In this document: piece after piece, positions 51,043 through 62,816 of the stretch | How positions within the stretch are numbered: the first letter of the stretch is position 1 | How the letters are laid out: the number at the start of each line of letters is the position of its first letter | Translations under genes and position numbers: made by a program | From: Psilocybe azurescens | Taxonomy: Eukaryota > Basidiomycota > Agaricomycetes > Agaricales > Agrocybaceae | DNA: 64,000 nucleotides | Reading direction: 5' to 3' | Assembly (NCBI GenBank): GCA_023853785.1 | Contig: JAJIRX010000871.1 | Span: 186,001-250,000 of the forward strand | The notes under the pieces: model-generated | Seen by the model: the letters and a program-made list of their open reading frames with translations, nothing else | Databases searched by the model: none | What the model was told of the DNA's origin: nothing

Positions 51043-52478
51043 TTACTTGTGGTCGGGAAAAACGATTCCATCGGAATGTGATGAGAATGGTCTACTTCTG
51101 CCCGCTAGGTATGACAGGATAACGGTCAGTATCACTCTCATGACTAATGAACGACAAAGCATACGATTAGTATTGCAGGCGGTTTCCATGGTGGAGTGCA
51201 ATGTGTCACTATCAACGACGACGCTCATCAGGCCTTGGGAGATTACGTCACGATGTATCAATACGTAGAGCATGGAAAGAGTGTATATTCGTCCCAAGAA
51301 AAGAGCGAAACATGTTGGAACTGTCAATAAGATTAGTGCCGTAACAGTGAAATAACGTCTACAGTGACTCACTTCTGGATAGAGGTATAATCAAAAAGTG
51401 ATAAGCACAATAATGGCGGCAATGGAAGTCACGGATCCCGTCACTATTGCCACATTCATGATTCGCCTGACAAGACTGCGATAGTAGTTTTTAAAAAACC
51501 CATCAAGAAAACAAGGTCAGAAGACGAACTGCTTTGTGACTTTGTTAAAAGTTTGCGTTTGATGCAGTGCCCAGATGAGGGCCACAGTGATAGTGATGTC
51601 AGTCGCAGCCGATCCAGCAAGGGCGATGCTAAAAAAAAGAGGTTCGGTTGGCTGCTAACATGAGCGAGAAAGTACCACGTACACCACGTCGCGAGTATCA
51701 CTCAGTCGGTCGGCCGGTACACGACTAGGATGTGAAGATCTGATTGCAAGATGAATATCTCCGGCCCACTGCCATAGACATTCGACTTAGTGAACCGCAA
51801 TATATTTAAGAGAATGGACTAACCCCAAACAGCATTAAAGCGAAAATTACTGATGTGGTGTACTTGTTTGATGACCTTATTAGGGCATCGTCAGCTTGCG
51901 GACAATCTGGACTTAAGTTCGAGATTGAGACTCACAACTTCCAATAGCGATAGGTTAGAAAACCCTGAACGACGAATGCAGCAATGGAATTTGTGGTGAT
52001 GTTGACAATCAAGCTCCAATGTGAATTGCGGAATTTGTCCTCGTTACCTATGGGAAAATAAATTCAAGGTAACTAAAGGTCAAAGGGCTGAGACTGACAC
52101 CAGAATATCACGAAATACTATGGGGGATGAAATTGAATACCGCTTATAGGCATCAGAAAAGAAACGTACCGTATACGCGCTGACCACAACACTGAAACTC
52201 CCAACCGTGTCCACTGCTAAATTAAACAGCACAGCCAGTGTGATATATATTCGCTCGTTCCGCGCTCTAGAGCTTCGAAAGTAGATGACAGCCGCCACAA
52301 CTTCCAATGTGTATAAAATTGTATTGACCAAAGTCCCAATTAGTTGCGGTCTGTTATACGAGGACAAGTTAAAGATAAATCGTGAATGAGAAAGTTCATA
52401 TGCACTTGCCCGAGGAATAGATGAATGGAGGGCGTATGTTCCGCATCTGACATTCTGAATGTCAGTGGACAGGTTCAC
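51043..52478 (-). pseudogene. Seven-transmembrane DUF6534-like protein, probably broken
   Basis: Minus-strand exons encode successive membrane segments: RPQLIGTLVNTILYTLEVVA, YITLAVLFNLAVDTVGSFSV, NITTNSIAAFVVQGFLTYRY, TSVIFALMLFGVSP, GSAATDITITVALIWALHQT and FALFLGRIYTLSMLYVLIH. This order matches the DUF6534-type 7TM proteins common in Agaricomycetes, whose function is unknown. Between MNVAIVTGSVTSIAAIIVL and the last segment the helix frame hits TGA after ITF (~51385), and the following intron cannot join in frame. One extra base in the T run would mend the phase, so this is a decayed copy or an indel error. The first exon may contain an unspliced intron. Confidence 0.55.
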
Positions 52479-54067
52479 GATAGAGGTGTCGGTAAGAGCT
52501 TGTTTAGCACGATTACTGGTGCAAGTATGTCATGCCGGAACTTGAAGCACGTCTAGCAACTTTGAGGTGTCTATGGCGCTTATAAACCATGATCGGTGGA
52601 AGCAAAAATCGACACCGGCATCACCAAGATAGCCACTGTAATTTTTGTTCCTTAACTTCATTAAAATGAAAACTAGATTGGTGGTCCAAAAGACGACAAT
52701 TTATTCCGAGAATTGAACCTCTTATTCGGTCCAAGAAGTAGGAACAGGGCGATTCAATAGACAGTGGATGCCATTGTAGAATATAGATGAGACATTTGAA
52801 GTAATAAAAGATGTGCCGTTTCCGAGTGACCCAGCACCCACGTGACTCGGCAAACTCCGGATGTTCAACCTCAGTAAAGTTTGGGTTGTTCGAGTTTGCA
52901 AGCCTACGTTACGTGATGGACGACGTATAGAGTACATTTGTATTGACATGTAAGGACCTCGAACATCATTAAAATATTGAAAAATATTAGACCACTGATA
53001 TATTCGTAAGTTATCCGTGAGTTTGCCTCAAAAACAAGCCCGAGTTCACAGCTATACTAACCGACGAATAATCACGACCACAATCCGAGATATTTAGCAC
53101 TCACACACGGGTATGTAATGTTGCTTTACTGAACTCGCGTACATATTCACATTATGGTCCTGGGACTTATGTGTTCCTGATCCACTCAAATATGTAATTT
53201 GCGTATGCATTATTACATCGGAGTCATAGAAGATATCTGATAACATATACGAGCTCGGGGGCAGCTTTGACTTGTACGGCGGAACTTCAAATTCCTTGTT
53301 GATTCCACCGAAGTTGAATATCAGGGGTTTGCTAAGTCACGTCGGCCAACAAACCTGCTAGGTCCATAGCTTTCACTAGATTTCCCTGCATTGCATCGTT
53401 GAGCCAAGCCTGTCACAAATAATTGTTCGCTTTTTAAATCGTTTATAAACAGTACAAGCAATGTACGACATTCCCATATTCGCCCTGAGTTGTAGAACGA
53501 GTCGAGAATCAGGGCGCCTACGATGGATTAGAATGGGCCTAATTATTACAGTATAGCCTTGGCTACAATAAATAAGTGAAGAAAATTCTTTGGTTGCATT
53601 CAAGGTGTGAGGGAGTACGGTTCACCCGTGATCAGAGAATTGGTGAGCACCTGAATCGTCAGAATTGGTGTGGCGTGCCAGTATGTCTTGGATGTGCAAG
53701 CTCAAGGCCAATTGCGTTGAGACCAGCCTAATTTTAGTTATGCACCGCCTTGGGAGATCAAGAGCAAAGTTGCCAGGGCACAGTGCGAAGCTGGTACGAA
53801 GAGGTAGAAAGAAAGCCACGGTCTATTATCAGGTACTCATTCTTTCGATTCGCGCTGATCTGTCTTTGGTCGTTGTGCCAGGGCTCTTTGGCTGGCCCTT
53901 AAAATAATACTTGTCTGGAGGTGGAACAGGACTAGTTGCGGTTGTGAAGTGACTGGATGATAGGCGTGGGCGTGGCTGACGTACAGCCGCTTACTAATCA
54001 TGTTTGCACAGCAATAGCGCCGCACCTTGGTCCTTGGAAATTCAGAAACGCTTTGCAAGCAACGACC
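52479..54067. other. Long region without a recognised gene
   Basis: About 1.6 kb. Short minus-strand frames (52722-52949, 53376-53603, 53622-53819) and a plus frame (53665-53907) lack motifs. No inverted terminal repeats, poly-A tract or tRNA-like structure noticed. Confidence 0.4.
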
Positions 54068-56696
54068 ATGGACGACCTTGTAAACATAAAATCCCCGCCT
54101 TCGACGTCGCTGGTTTCGACGGAGTCAGCGATGGCCACAGATATGACATTCTCGCAAGCGTTGAACGACCCGAATAGCCAGCCGGACGAGGTGCGCCCTT
54201 CGATTCATTGAATAATCACAGCCTGACTAATTGATCATTGCGCAAGACCTCTATCTTTGTGGCGGCTCAGCGAGGCGACGTGGAGCTTATTCGAGAGCTT
54301 ATAACCTCTGGAAAAGCCAGTGCCACTGACCGCGACCCACAAAACATTACTCCGTTGCATTGGGCAGCGATCAACGCCCACGTCGCGGCATGTCGGTATC
54401 TGCTGGAACAAGGCGCGGAAGTTGACGCTTTGGGAGGCGACCTTGTGGCGACACCCATGCAATGGGCCGCCCGCAATGGGTATCTCTATGTTATCCAGCT
54501 TCTTATTGCTCATGGCGCCGACCCAACTATCTCGGACTCCCAAGGCTACAATTCCCTACACCTAGTCACTCATTCATCATCTATCATGCCCTTGTTGTAT
54601 CTTCTACACCAACCGATCAATGTGGATTCACGAGATTCTCAAGGACATACTTCATTGATGTGGGCCGCTTATCAAGGCGACGCGCTGTCGGTCGATTTGT
54701 TGCTCAGACATGGGGCGAACACCAACCTCAAAGACGACGCTGGACTTTCACCACTTCACTGGGCGGTAGTTAGGGAAATCGTGTTGCTATTCGAAGACTT
54801 ATTGAAAAAGGCGCAGACCTCAGTGCTAAAGATGGAGAGGGCAGAACACCTCGAGATATGGCGGCTGAACTCAAGAGCCTGGGTGCTTGGAAGCGAGCAT
54901 TGGAAGAAGGAGGAATGGATGAGTACGGCGTGAAAAGAGGAAAGCCTCTCAGTGATGTATGTTTTCCTCGCAACCCCTTCCATCCGCACTTTACTGAACT
55001 GTACCCCAGCGCAATACAAAAATTGCTATATTCATAATGCCCACAATATTTTTCTATTTAATGTTCATGACCTTATCGCTTCTACCATGGTATACCGGTA
55101 TCTTGCTTGCACTTGCGGAATTCTTTGGCATGCATCATGTAAGCCTTCTCTCCAACTTAATTGACTTCGCTGACACTTTCGACAGATTGTCACTCGCGTC
55201 CTTCTAAATAAATCAACCTATACCGATAGCGTTAATCAAACGCCTTATTTTGCTGGAATCATCAGCAGTTCTCTCCTATGGGTCGTGTTCTGTTGGGTCA
55301 CACGACTGGTTCAAGGTCAGTCTCTGAAGCATTTTTTTGGCATTAATGCTGACGAATACACAGAGACACAATACCACTCTTTCGCTCATTTCATGTTCGC
55401 GGTGGCTGTGGGATTATGCACCTATAACTTTTTCCGTGCTGTCACTCTGGATCCTGGAACATGTCCAAAACCTTCTAGTGACGAAGAACTAAAATCCGTT
55501 GGTCACATTTCCTTATGATCCGAAACGGCCACCTAACTTCTCTGCGTTCTAGGTTATCGAAGACCTCGCTTCAGAGGGCCGTCTGAATGGACAGACATTC
55601 TGCATTCAATGCATGGCTCGCAAGCCTCTGCGATCTAAACATTGTCGTGTTTGTGACAAATGTGTTGCGCGAAGTGATCAGTAAGTTACTGTTACCAAAA
55701 GCTGGTAAAGCGTGTCTAACAAATTTATTTTTTAGTCATTGCCCATGGGTATGGAACTGCGGTCAGTTTAACATCGTTATCACCTATAATTCGAAGTACT
55801 CAATTAAGAACCAGTGGGAGCCAATAACCATCGCCAATTCCTCCTGTTCGTTACCACGTTGGTCATTGGTGTCTGCCTATTTGACTACCTTACTTATGCA
55901 TGTACGTTGTTCACCTAACGATACTCTTCCAGCTATCACTGACGATGTCGTAGATTTCAAGGCTATTCCTCTACCGACTGATCCTTCAGAAATTTCACCA
56001 TCTTGCCCTCTTCCACACGACCTCTGTGCTATGACCGCCCACGACAGCTTCCTCGTCTCCGTTGCGGTCTGGGCCACTCTCCAACTCACCTGGACCTCGA
56101 TTCTCCTCGCGTCCCAGCTCTGGCAAGTAGCCCGACAGATGACGACTCTCGAAGTCTCCAACCTGGGCCGATACGGCTTCATGGGCGGGCGCGGCGGCGC
56201 GTCTCTCTCCGGACAAATGGGCCACCGCCACCAGAGTCGACAGGACAGCGTCCTCCCCGGCGTCGACACCGAAGACACCGCGCTCGTTGGCGACGCGAGC
56301 AGCGCGTCCACGGGCGTCGTGCACCGCCATTCCGGCGTGTGTGCGGGCTGCGGGACCGGGTTCCTTATGAACCTCCTCGGGTTCGACCGCTTCACGAAGG
56401 GTAAAGCCGTGGACGGCCTGACGCGCGCGAGCAAGGCGAGCAACCCGTTCGACGTCGGCATCGTCGGGAACTGCAGAGACTTCTGGACGGGCGGGAAGGA
56501 GCTGGGGGTCGAGTACGATAAGCTGTATGATGTGCCTGTGGAAGGGTTCCGCGAGTGGAAGCGCCGAAAGGAGAGGGAGGAAGACGACGATGGCGCGAGG
56601 AAGCCGACGGCTAGGAAAGGCATTTTCATGGGCCTGGGACTGGGACGGGCAGGGAGCAGCAGTCGAGGGGGATACGAGCCTGTCAGTCAGGTGTAA
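54068..56696 (+). CDS. AKR1: Ankyrin-DHHC palmitoyltransferase AKR1, with an apparent frameshift
   Basis: Golgi/endosomal S-acyltransferase. The start at 54068 gives [18 protein letters not shown]. Ankyrin repeats run ~54245-54860 ([67 protein letters not shown]). Membrane segments follow, then the DHHC cysteine-rich domain: [12 protein letters not shown] | [10 protein letters not shown] | [13 protein letters not shown] (~55630-55870), with the catalytic Cys intact across two introns. The C-terminal half has two more membrane segments and a GC-rich tail ending GGYEPVSQV. At ~54769-54776 the frame shifts by one base: the ankyrin frame ends HWAVV and the family sequence resumes [15 protein letters not shown] in another frame, with no room for an intron. 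The product is intact only if this is a sequence error; otherwise it is truncated. Confidence 0.88.
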
Positions 56697-57288
56697 TGCG
56701 TTTGCATATCCCGCTTTGTGTAACTCGTTCCGTGTGCTATCATCGGTCTACCACCTTTCCGCTGGAAAGATACCCTATGTATCTAATATTTGATCTTATT
56801 ATGAGGATTGGACCTGTTGTACCTTCACGATTTAATTTAAGAATTTTGGCTTTTCAGGTATGGAAACGTCTAACAAAATTTCAATAGATTAGCTGCGTCG
56901 CCGTTAAGAACACGTGATTTTCGCAACAGTGAACACTAAGGACAGATAAAATCTACAACTCAAGACGAGGAAGGCTACTATACATGTAAAGTAATATCGA
57001 CAGAAGAACATATACAGTGAGCAGAGCTAATAGTGTTACAATAAACATCTGAATCTAGACTTTTTCCCCCTTCTACACGGACGCCAATCGGCAAAACACT
57101 GGAGTGCAAAAGAAGGCCCACGATTTGTGGGGTAGGAGGTTGTTACCCACGCACCGCGCCCGCCCAAGAAAAAGGGTGCTGGCTACCGGTGCATATATAC
57201 GTGTATCGGCGTACACGCACACAGCTTGTTTTCCACACACACACGCCCAACACCACTGACTCCAGCCCCTGGGTCTGAGGTCTCACTC
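56697..57288. other. Convergent 3' region between AKR1 and the F-box gene
   Basis: Facing 3' ends. It contains AT-rich sequence and a CACACA-type microsatellite near 57230-57250. No gene. Confidence 0.5.
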
Positions 57289-59497
57289 TCAATCCAAGCC
57301 CGGCATCTCGTAATCCATGGGAACATCCTTCCTCTCTAACCACGCCGCGTCCTCGCCGCCCAGATCGACGCCCTTCCCACAGTCCAGCCTCCGCCGCGTC
57401 GGCAGCTCCTTGAGCTCGACGCTCCCGCTCCCGTATTCCTCGCTGCTGTGCTCGCTGCGCACGACGACGTAGTGCTCCCCGTGCCAGCCGAGGAAGTCGA
57501 GCGACGGTATGGCGGTGGCCACGCTCCGCGCGCTGGATACCCAAATGTCGGTCTGCACTTGGAAGTCCTTCTCGGACATCAGGTTAGGCTTTGGCCGACG
57601 CTTGTTGGCGCAGTGTAAGTGCAGGAAGGACAGGGCCGGGAAGACCGAGAAATATCTCGCGTATTCGTTCTAAAAAGAAAACAAAAGAGAAATGAACCAA
57701 GTCAGCAATTTTGACTCGACGTGCACAATGACAGAAGAAAAGGCATTTACGATGGGTTTTTCACAGACAACAGTGGACAAATTGATGGCCTGCATCTCTT
57801 CTGGCAGGGCATCTATAAGAGCGGTTATAGGAACCTGACTGATATTGGCGATTCTGACACCCAGCACGCGCAGATTGCGGAGGTCGGGGAGGAGAGCGAG
57901 CACCATTTCCCAGGGACAGCTGCCCAAATCCAATTTCCTCAATTTCTGACGCTGGCGGAGGAACTGCGTAACAGAGTTGTACAGAACATGATCGTCGTCG
58001 TGGCCCACGAGCAGGAACCGGAAGGACTCGAGATGCGGCAAAAAGTGTGCCGCCCGTCGATGATGTGGTCGCTCGCGAAGACGACGGCAGCGGAACTGGG
58101 CTCTTCGAACGTCCCGTGCAAAGTGAGGCTTTGCAGGTTATGCGCGTGGGCGATGCGGGCGAAGACGATGTGCGAGATGCGGGTGTCCACGAGGTCGAGG
58201 TGGGTGAGGTTCTTGATGGTCACGGACTGGAACGCCGAGTCCCAGGAATGCTGTCTCTCGAGGAATGCACCCAGGATCAGATGCTTCAAGGTGGCTTCGT
58301 TTTTGTCCAGCACGGTGCGGACTTCGCCCATGTCTGCGAAGCCGTCGTCGTCCTCGGCGCGTAGCGTGAACTTTCGTAGATTTCGGAACGCAGAAACGCC
58401 AACAGCGTCGAAGTGCCAACCTCTGTTGAAAATTATTTAGAATGGATAATGTGGGAATGCAATAAATTAACCGACATGAGTCCCAGCCCGTGAAGATGCT
58501 TATGGCTAGCATACACCTCTTGAACCATATCCGCACGCATCTCGGGGTATCCAATCCATTCAAAATCCCGTAGAGCCTTGAACTCCGGCAAAGCGGTTTT
58601 GAAGATGCCTTGACGCGGGAGAGAGTTTCACTGCGTGAGAAATACCTGGGACATCCGAGAGAAAAACATGGACTCACGGGTCATAAGATCCAATATGTCA
58701 CCTTCCTCATAAGCCCAGTGCAACCTCAGCGACTTGACGCGACTCGCAAAGACAGGATCAGCCTTTACACGATCGAATATATCCATCCCCCTGTTCAGAT
58801 TCTCCTGCTGGTCGTCCCCAAAATAGATGTCGACTGTGTGGAAGATATGTCGGACTGCGATATCTCGGTGAAACGAAGAGACAAATAGCCAGGTTCGTAG
58901 GTGGTATCGTGGTGTGTGAGAAGCTATCCGCTCCCATATTTCCAGTGGCGCGCGCTGAGATGCAGGTTCGTTTGAAAAGTGGATCTATAATGATGTGTAA
59001 GAAAGGCGTTTGAAAGGCCCCACGAATACGACGCACCACTTTCCGTCGCAGAGAATGTTGGAGCTTCCTGTTTGATGGATCGAGTTTCAGGACAGCTTGG
59101 AAGTCTGCAACATTGTGAGACTCCGGATGCGAAGCATCCGATGATGAAGAAACAGGCCCGTACCTTCTTGAGCCTTAGCTATCAACTGTTCTCCACCTCG
59201 TTTGCGAGCGTTACCCCGAGCCAGCAAGGCTCTGGTCATGTCCTCCTTCGACAGTCCCGGTGTCCGAAGGTATACCTCAAGGTAGTTCTCAACATCAGTG
59301 CCGTATCTAGCAGAATCATCGGAAAACGTGTCAAAGGGGGCAGAAAAGTCGCACAAAGGCATGGTCACTCACTGTCCAGCTTCAATCAAGGCCAGAGCGG
59401 TGTCAAGGAGGAAATTTGCCTTCCTGTTGCGATTGAGCTGCTGGACGGCATTGCATACGGTGGATGTGAGTTCATCTCGTGGGGCTGACCAGGACAT
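57289..59497 (-). CDS. F-box protein with N-terminal TPR-like region
   Basis: ATG at 59497 (MSWSAPRDELTSTVCNAVQQ) leads through LLDTALALIEAGQ, YGTDVENYLEVYLRTPGLSK, MTRALLARGNARKRGGEQLI and DFQAVLKLDPSNRKLQ, a TPR-like pair. The F-box segment is APLEIWERIASHTPRYHLRT, WLFVSSFHRDIAVRHIFHTV. The remainder is leucine-rich (HLDLVDTRISHIV, LRKLDLGSCPWEM, LRNLRVLGVRIANI) and ends VPMDYEMPGLD (stop 57289-57291). This layout is a large family in Agaricomycetes and is presumed to provide substrate receptors of SCF ubiquitin ligases; the substrate is unknown. About six introns; GC-rich in the second half. No frame break was noticed. Confidence 0.82.
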
Positions 59498-60477
59498 GGG
59501 ATGGTATATGGCGGTTAGGAAGAGAACGACATCAAGACTGGCTTTGGTTGAACCCGAATTAATGGTGGAAATTCAAAGTGCAGTTACCATCGTTTCGGAT
59601 CTCCTTGGCTTTTTCTGGCTCCCATGTCCTAAATTGGTTCTTCTGCTCATTCACTCAACGGCCCGCCATCTGCCTTCTAATCATTTCATTGCTCGCACGA
59701 AGCGCCACAGGATGCCAGGAGTCTGGTACCTTTATGCTTCCGTACCGTCAATAATTTCTCCACAAGCATCCTCAAACTCTCATGATGGAGTGAATGATGT
59801 TGGAAATATATGATTAAGCATCTGAACAACGAGCAGAATCGAGCAAAACATCCTCGTAGCTATAGAGCTCTGGAGAACAAGTATGGAGATGTACCCCTCG
59901 TTGGCAAATACATGTGCAAGTATCTCTATACGAGTTAAATTCTAGAAGCAAGGACAGCTCTAATTTGGGATATCGGTTGTCAGCGAGATAACGACGGTCT
60001 TCTTCAGGTTGCGAGCGAACCATCGTCGAGACTGCCGGCGCCTCCTGAGGGGTAACGCTATTGGAAATTTCTGAAAATCGCGGTACACTGTCGCAGTGAC
60101 ACCTTTGGCAACTTATGAGGTTAGCCGATGTCTGGACGGCTTCTAGTGGTAAGTGGATTCTGACATCTGACAACATTTGCACAGCCCAGACGTGGGGTCC
60201 AGGATCTCTTTGCAGGAGGTTGAGAATATTTAAGCAAGTTTTAAGCAAGGTTTGAGTTTAAAGCTTGAGGGTGAACCACTCTGAACCGGTGAGATCCGGA
60301 TATTAAGCGGAGATTGAACAAGCGATCAGTCGATCAATTCGACAAATTGTATTTGAACAAATCTTTCTACGACCACTGATTGAGCTAAATCTGGGAAACA
60401 TACCGTACGTACTAGGACTTCAAAACGACAAGAAACCGTATTCTTACTCTATTTTGCTATTATAGCAGTGTTATTAA
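59498..60477. other. Intergenic region with one unconvincing minus-strand ORF
   Basis: Lies between two divergent genes. A 144-codon minus-strand frame (59814-60248) is cysteine-rich in places (LISCQRCHCDSV, TCTCICQRGVHLHTC) but has no family I recognise and no clear promoter. It may be chance or a relic. Confidence 0.35.
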
Positions 60478-61620
60478 ATGGCTACCGCCTCTACAGAATC
60501 TACAGAATCCAGTGATAACTCATTGCTCGAATGCCTAGTCTTCCCAGCACGCAAAGAGCATACTGCTACGGTCATCATCAGTCATGTCAGTCCACCTCGA
60601 TTCTTCGATATTCATACCCAGTACAGGGAGAAAAGTAACCTGAATATTACTAGGGACTAGGAGATTCAGCGAAGAACTTTGCCTACTTTTTGAACGATCT
60701 CAAAGATCATCCTGACCTCGGGCACGTCAAGTTCATACTTCCATCAGCGTAAGTTGTTTGGCTACCTATCACAGTCGCCTATATGACTTCTTGACGCTTC
60801 ATCTTGCGCATTGTTTTTGACGGTATCGCTCAGACCTATCATGTCTGTCACCGGTACGAGGGGCAGAAGTATTCCTTCCTGGTTAGTACTCGTTTCTTCA
60901 AAGTTACTCAAGTTGATATGTCAACGGACCCTTTCGAACGTCTTCACCTTCGCTTGCAGGTTCAATATCTACTCATTCAACTATGTAAACCGCTCAGAAG
61001 ACGAAGTCGGTCTCTTCCGATCCGTCGGCTGGCTCAAGCAGCTCATCACCAACGAAGAGACACAGCACAACATCCCCTCCAATCGAATCGTCATTGGTGG
61101 ATTGAGCCAAGGCGGGGCGATATCCATATTGACTACTCTCACAATTGAAAAGCCTCTTGCAGGGCTATTTGCGCTGAGCACCTATATCCCCTTGCGACAG
61201 AAAATTCCCCAGGCAAGTACAACCCATCTGTTTAGTTATCCATGTCCGACTTCGAATAATGGACGGTTCAAAGACTCACTGATAACCCACGTATATTAAC
61301 AGCTTGCAACGTCCTACGCCAGAAACATACCCATTCTCTGGTGTCACGGAACGGGCGACCAACAAGTGATATGCAAGGACTGGAAGCAGCTCGCAAAAAC
61401 TCTAGCCGGACAGCTCTCCATCCCATTCGTCACAAGCGACCATCCACAGGAGTTTCCCACTGAGGATCGGGGAACAAACTCAAAGGACAGCGATGGTGCT
61501 AGTCAAGATAAAGCCAGGTTGCACTTCCGCTCGTACGAGGGCATGGGCCACTGTACAGAGGAATCGGAGCTGCTGGAGGTGGCTGCGTGGATCGCCCGTC
61601 GTATTCCAGGTGAAACATAA
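60478..61620 (+). CDS. APT1: Acyl-protein thioesterase 1 (serine hydrolase)
   Basis: Cytosolic alpha/beta-hydrolase that removes palmitate from proteins; it can also act as a lysophospholipase. Spliced exons give TVIISH | GLGDSAKNFAYFL, VKFILPSAP, RSIPSW | FNIYSFNY, RSEDEVGLFRSVGWLKQLI, NRIVIGGLSQGGAISI (nucleophile Ser in GLSQGG), ILWCHGTGDQQV (Asp) and RSYEGMGHCTEE (His). The catalytic triad is complete. ATG at 60478, TAA at 61618-61620. The intron at 60882-60960 joins PSW and FNIY exactly. An insertion between the Asp and His motifs (SDHPQEFPTEDRGTNSKDSD) makes it slightly longer than usual. It reverses the modification made by AKR1, 4 kb away, though this proximity may be chance. Confidence 0.9.
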
Positions 61621-61740
61621 CGGTGTGCTGTGTCCACTGTTCTTCAGACTCTTCTCCGTTTTCCCATTGCATTTCATCCATCGTAACAAAGTTGGTCGGC
61701 CTTTGTCTCGAGTAAAAGTAATCCACCTAAGTTTCCTTTC

Positions 61741-61948
61741 TCTTACCACAGCCCCTTTCCGTATTATCTTATCTTCTACATTTACTTGCACGTGCACGTG
61801 ACCGCGATCCCCAACCCATTCCTTTGACACTATTACACATTAGACATTATGCACCGTACACACCTGTAGCCCAGTCAGTCGTTCCATCGAATATCGTGGT
61901 CCTGTCATTCTCCGCGTGACTCCTCAGCGAGCCTGGTGACGCCAGGCT
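61741..61948 (+). repeat. Dispersed repeat, copy B
   Basis: Same sequence as 25589-25804, 208 bp, same orientation, ending with the same 19-nt hairpin (61930-61948). It lies just downstream of APT1. Immediate flanks differ from copy A (TTTCTTTC-side before, CTCACTTTCAC after), so the shared part ends at the hairpin. No open frame of interest. Confidence 0.75.
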
Positions 61949-62084
61949 CTCACTTTCACTTTCCATTTTCTGGCGGTGCAAATATTTCCTTCTCTCTTCC
62001 ACATTGGCTCTGACTTGATCTTGGCCAGGGGAGTATCTACACCGGAAATGGTAAGCCAACATCTTTTGACGTCTCCTGAGACAC

Positions 62085-62644
62085 TCAACTGTTTTCTGGT
62101 AGTACGGACGGGTAACTCGGTATAGCGCCATTTCTGATCATTGCTGGACGCCATTCGATCGTCAGTACATCTAGTGGCCCCAATCTTTCCACGTGTAGGT
62201 GTGGGATCACATTTTCATCAGCAGGGTTCAAATCCTGAAGATATTGCAAGTCTTCCAAAGCGCCTATGAGATGTTCAAACTCAAATGAAACACCTCGACA
62301 CCCTGCGGTAGCTGCAGTGTTCTTGCGTATTCGCCAAGTGGTCGTTCTCTGACAGCATAGCCGCTCTCGTCATGCTCAGAGGACGGCTTCGTCTTTGCTG
62401 AGACAGTGAGCTTGCCATTGTGAACTTCTATCTGGATACGCTCCTTCGCTGCTCCAGGGAATTCGAAGGAAGCTGTAACGAGGTTATTTGAGATCGTGCT
62501 GCTCATCCCAGAGGGAGCGCGTGATTTATTAAATATATCCGACCAGTAATTATTGAGATCTGTGTATAACGTCTTGGTGTGGTGAATTTGCGTCGGTACC
62601 CCAATCTCTGTGGGGTCACCACGATCATTGGAGAAGTGCCCCAA
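62085..62644 (-). CDS. Small heat-shock protein (HSP20/alpha-crystallin) with atypical C-terminus
   Basis: The alpha-crystallin core is clear: NNLVTASFEFPGAAKERIQI, EVHNGKLTVSAKTKPS and YAVRERPLGEYARTLQLPQG. HSP20 proteins are ATP-independent holdases. After PQGVE, a GT-AG intron (~62231-62299) leads to an exon (DLNPADENVIPHLHVERLGP, ending SVLPENS, TGA at 62085-62087) that lacks the usual A-x-M-x-NGVLTV strand and IxI-type tail. The 5' end is also uncertain: the frame is open upstream without ATG, and the first in-frame ATG (MSSTISNN) is at ~62502. The gene may be truncated at both ends or decayed. Confidence 0.55.
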
Positions 62645-62816
62645 ATTGAATGCAGTGGAGCGGGGAGCTAGCGGGGAGTAAGCAGGAAAACCAGTTATTT
62701 ATTATATCGAAGTTTGCGTAAGATATATTTAACGTCTTTGGCCAGCGGGTCTTGGGTCACAATCCCCACCAGAAAGAGAGAGAGAGATTAATTTTTGAGT
62801 AACCACCTTTCAATTG

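Noticed and set aside
55877..56629. 250-codon minus-strand ORF opposite AKR1
   Set aside because: It is antisense to the clearly conserved AKR1 C-terminal exon; openness is due to high GC content.
58138..58677. Minus-strand 179-codon ORF and plus-strand ORFs at 57721-58440
   Set aside because: They are shadow frames of the F-box/LRR gene; the LRR frame has the family motifs.
62225..62245. tRNA-like T-arm (GGTTCAAATCC)
   Set aside because: The arm does not form a 5-bp stem, and no acceptor stem or D/anticodon arms can be paired in the neighbouring 75 bases.
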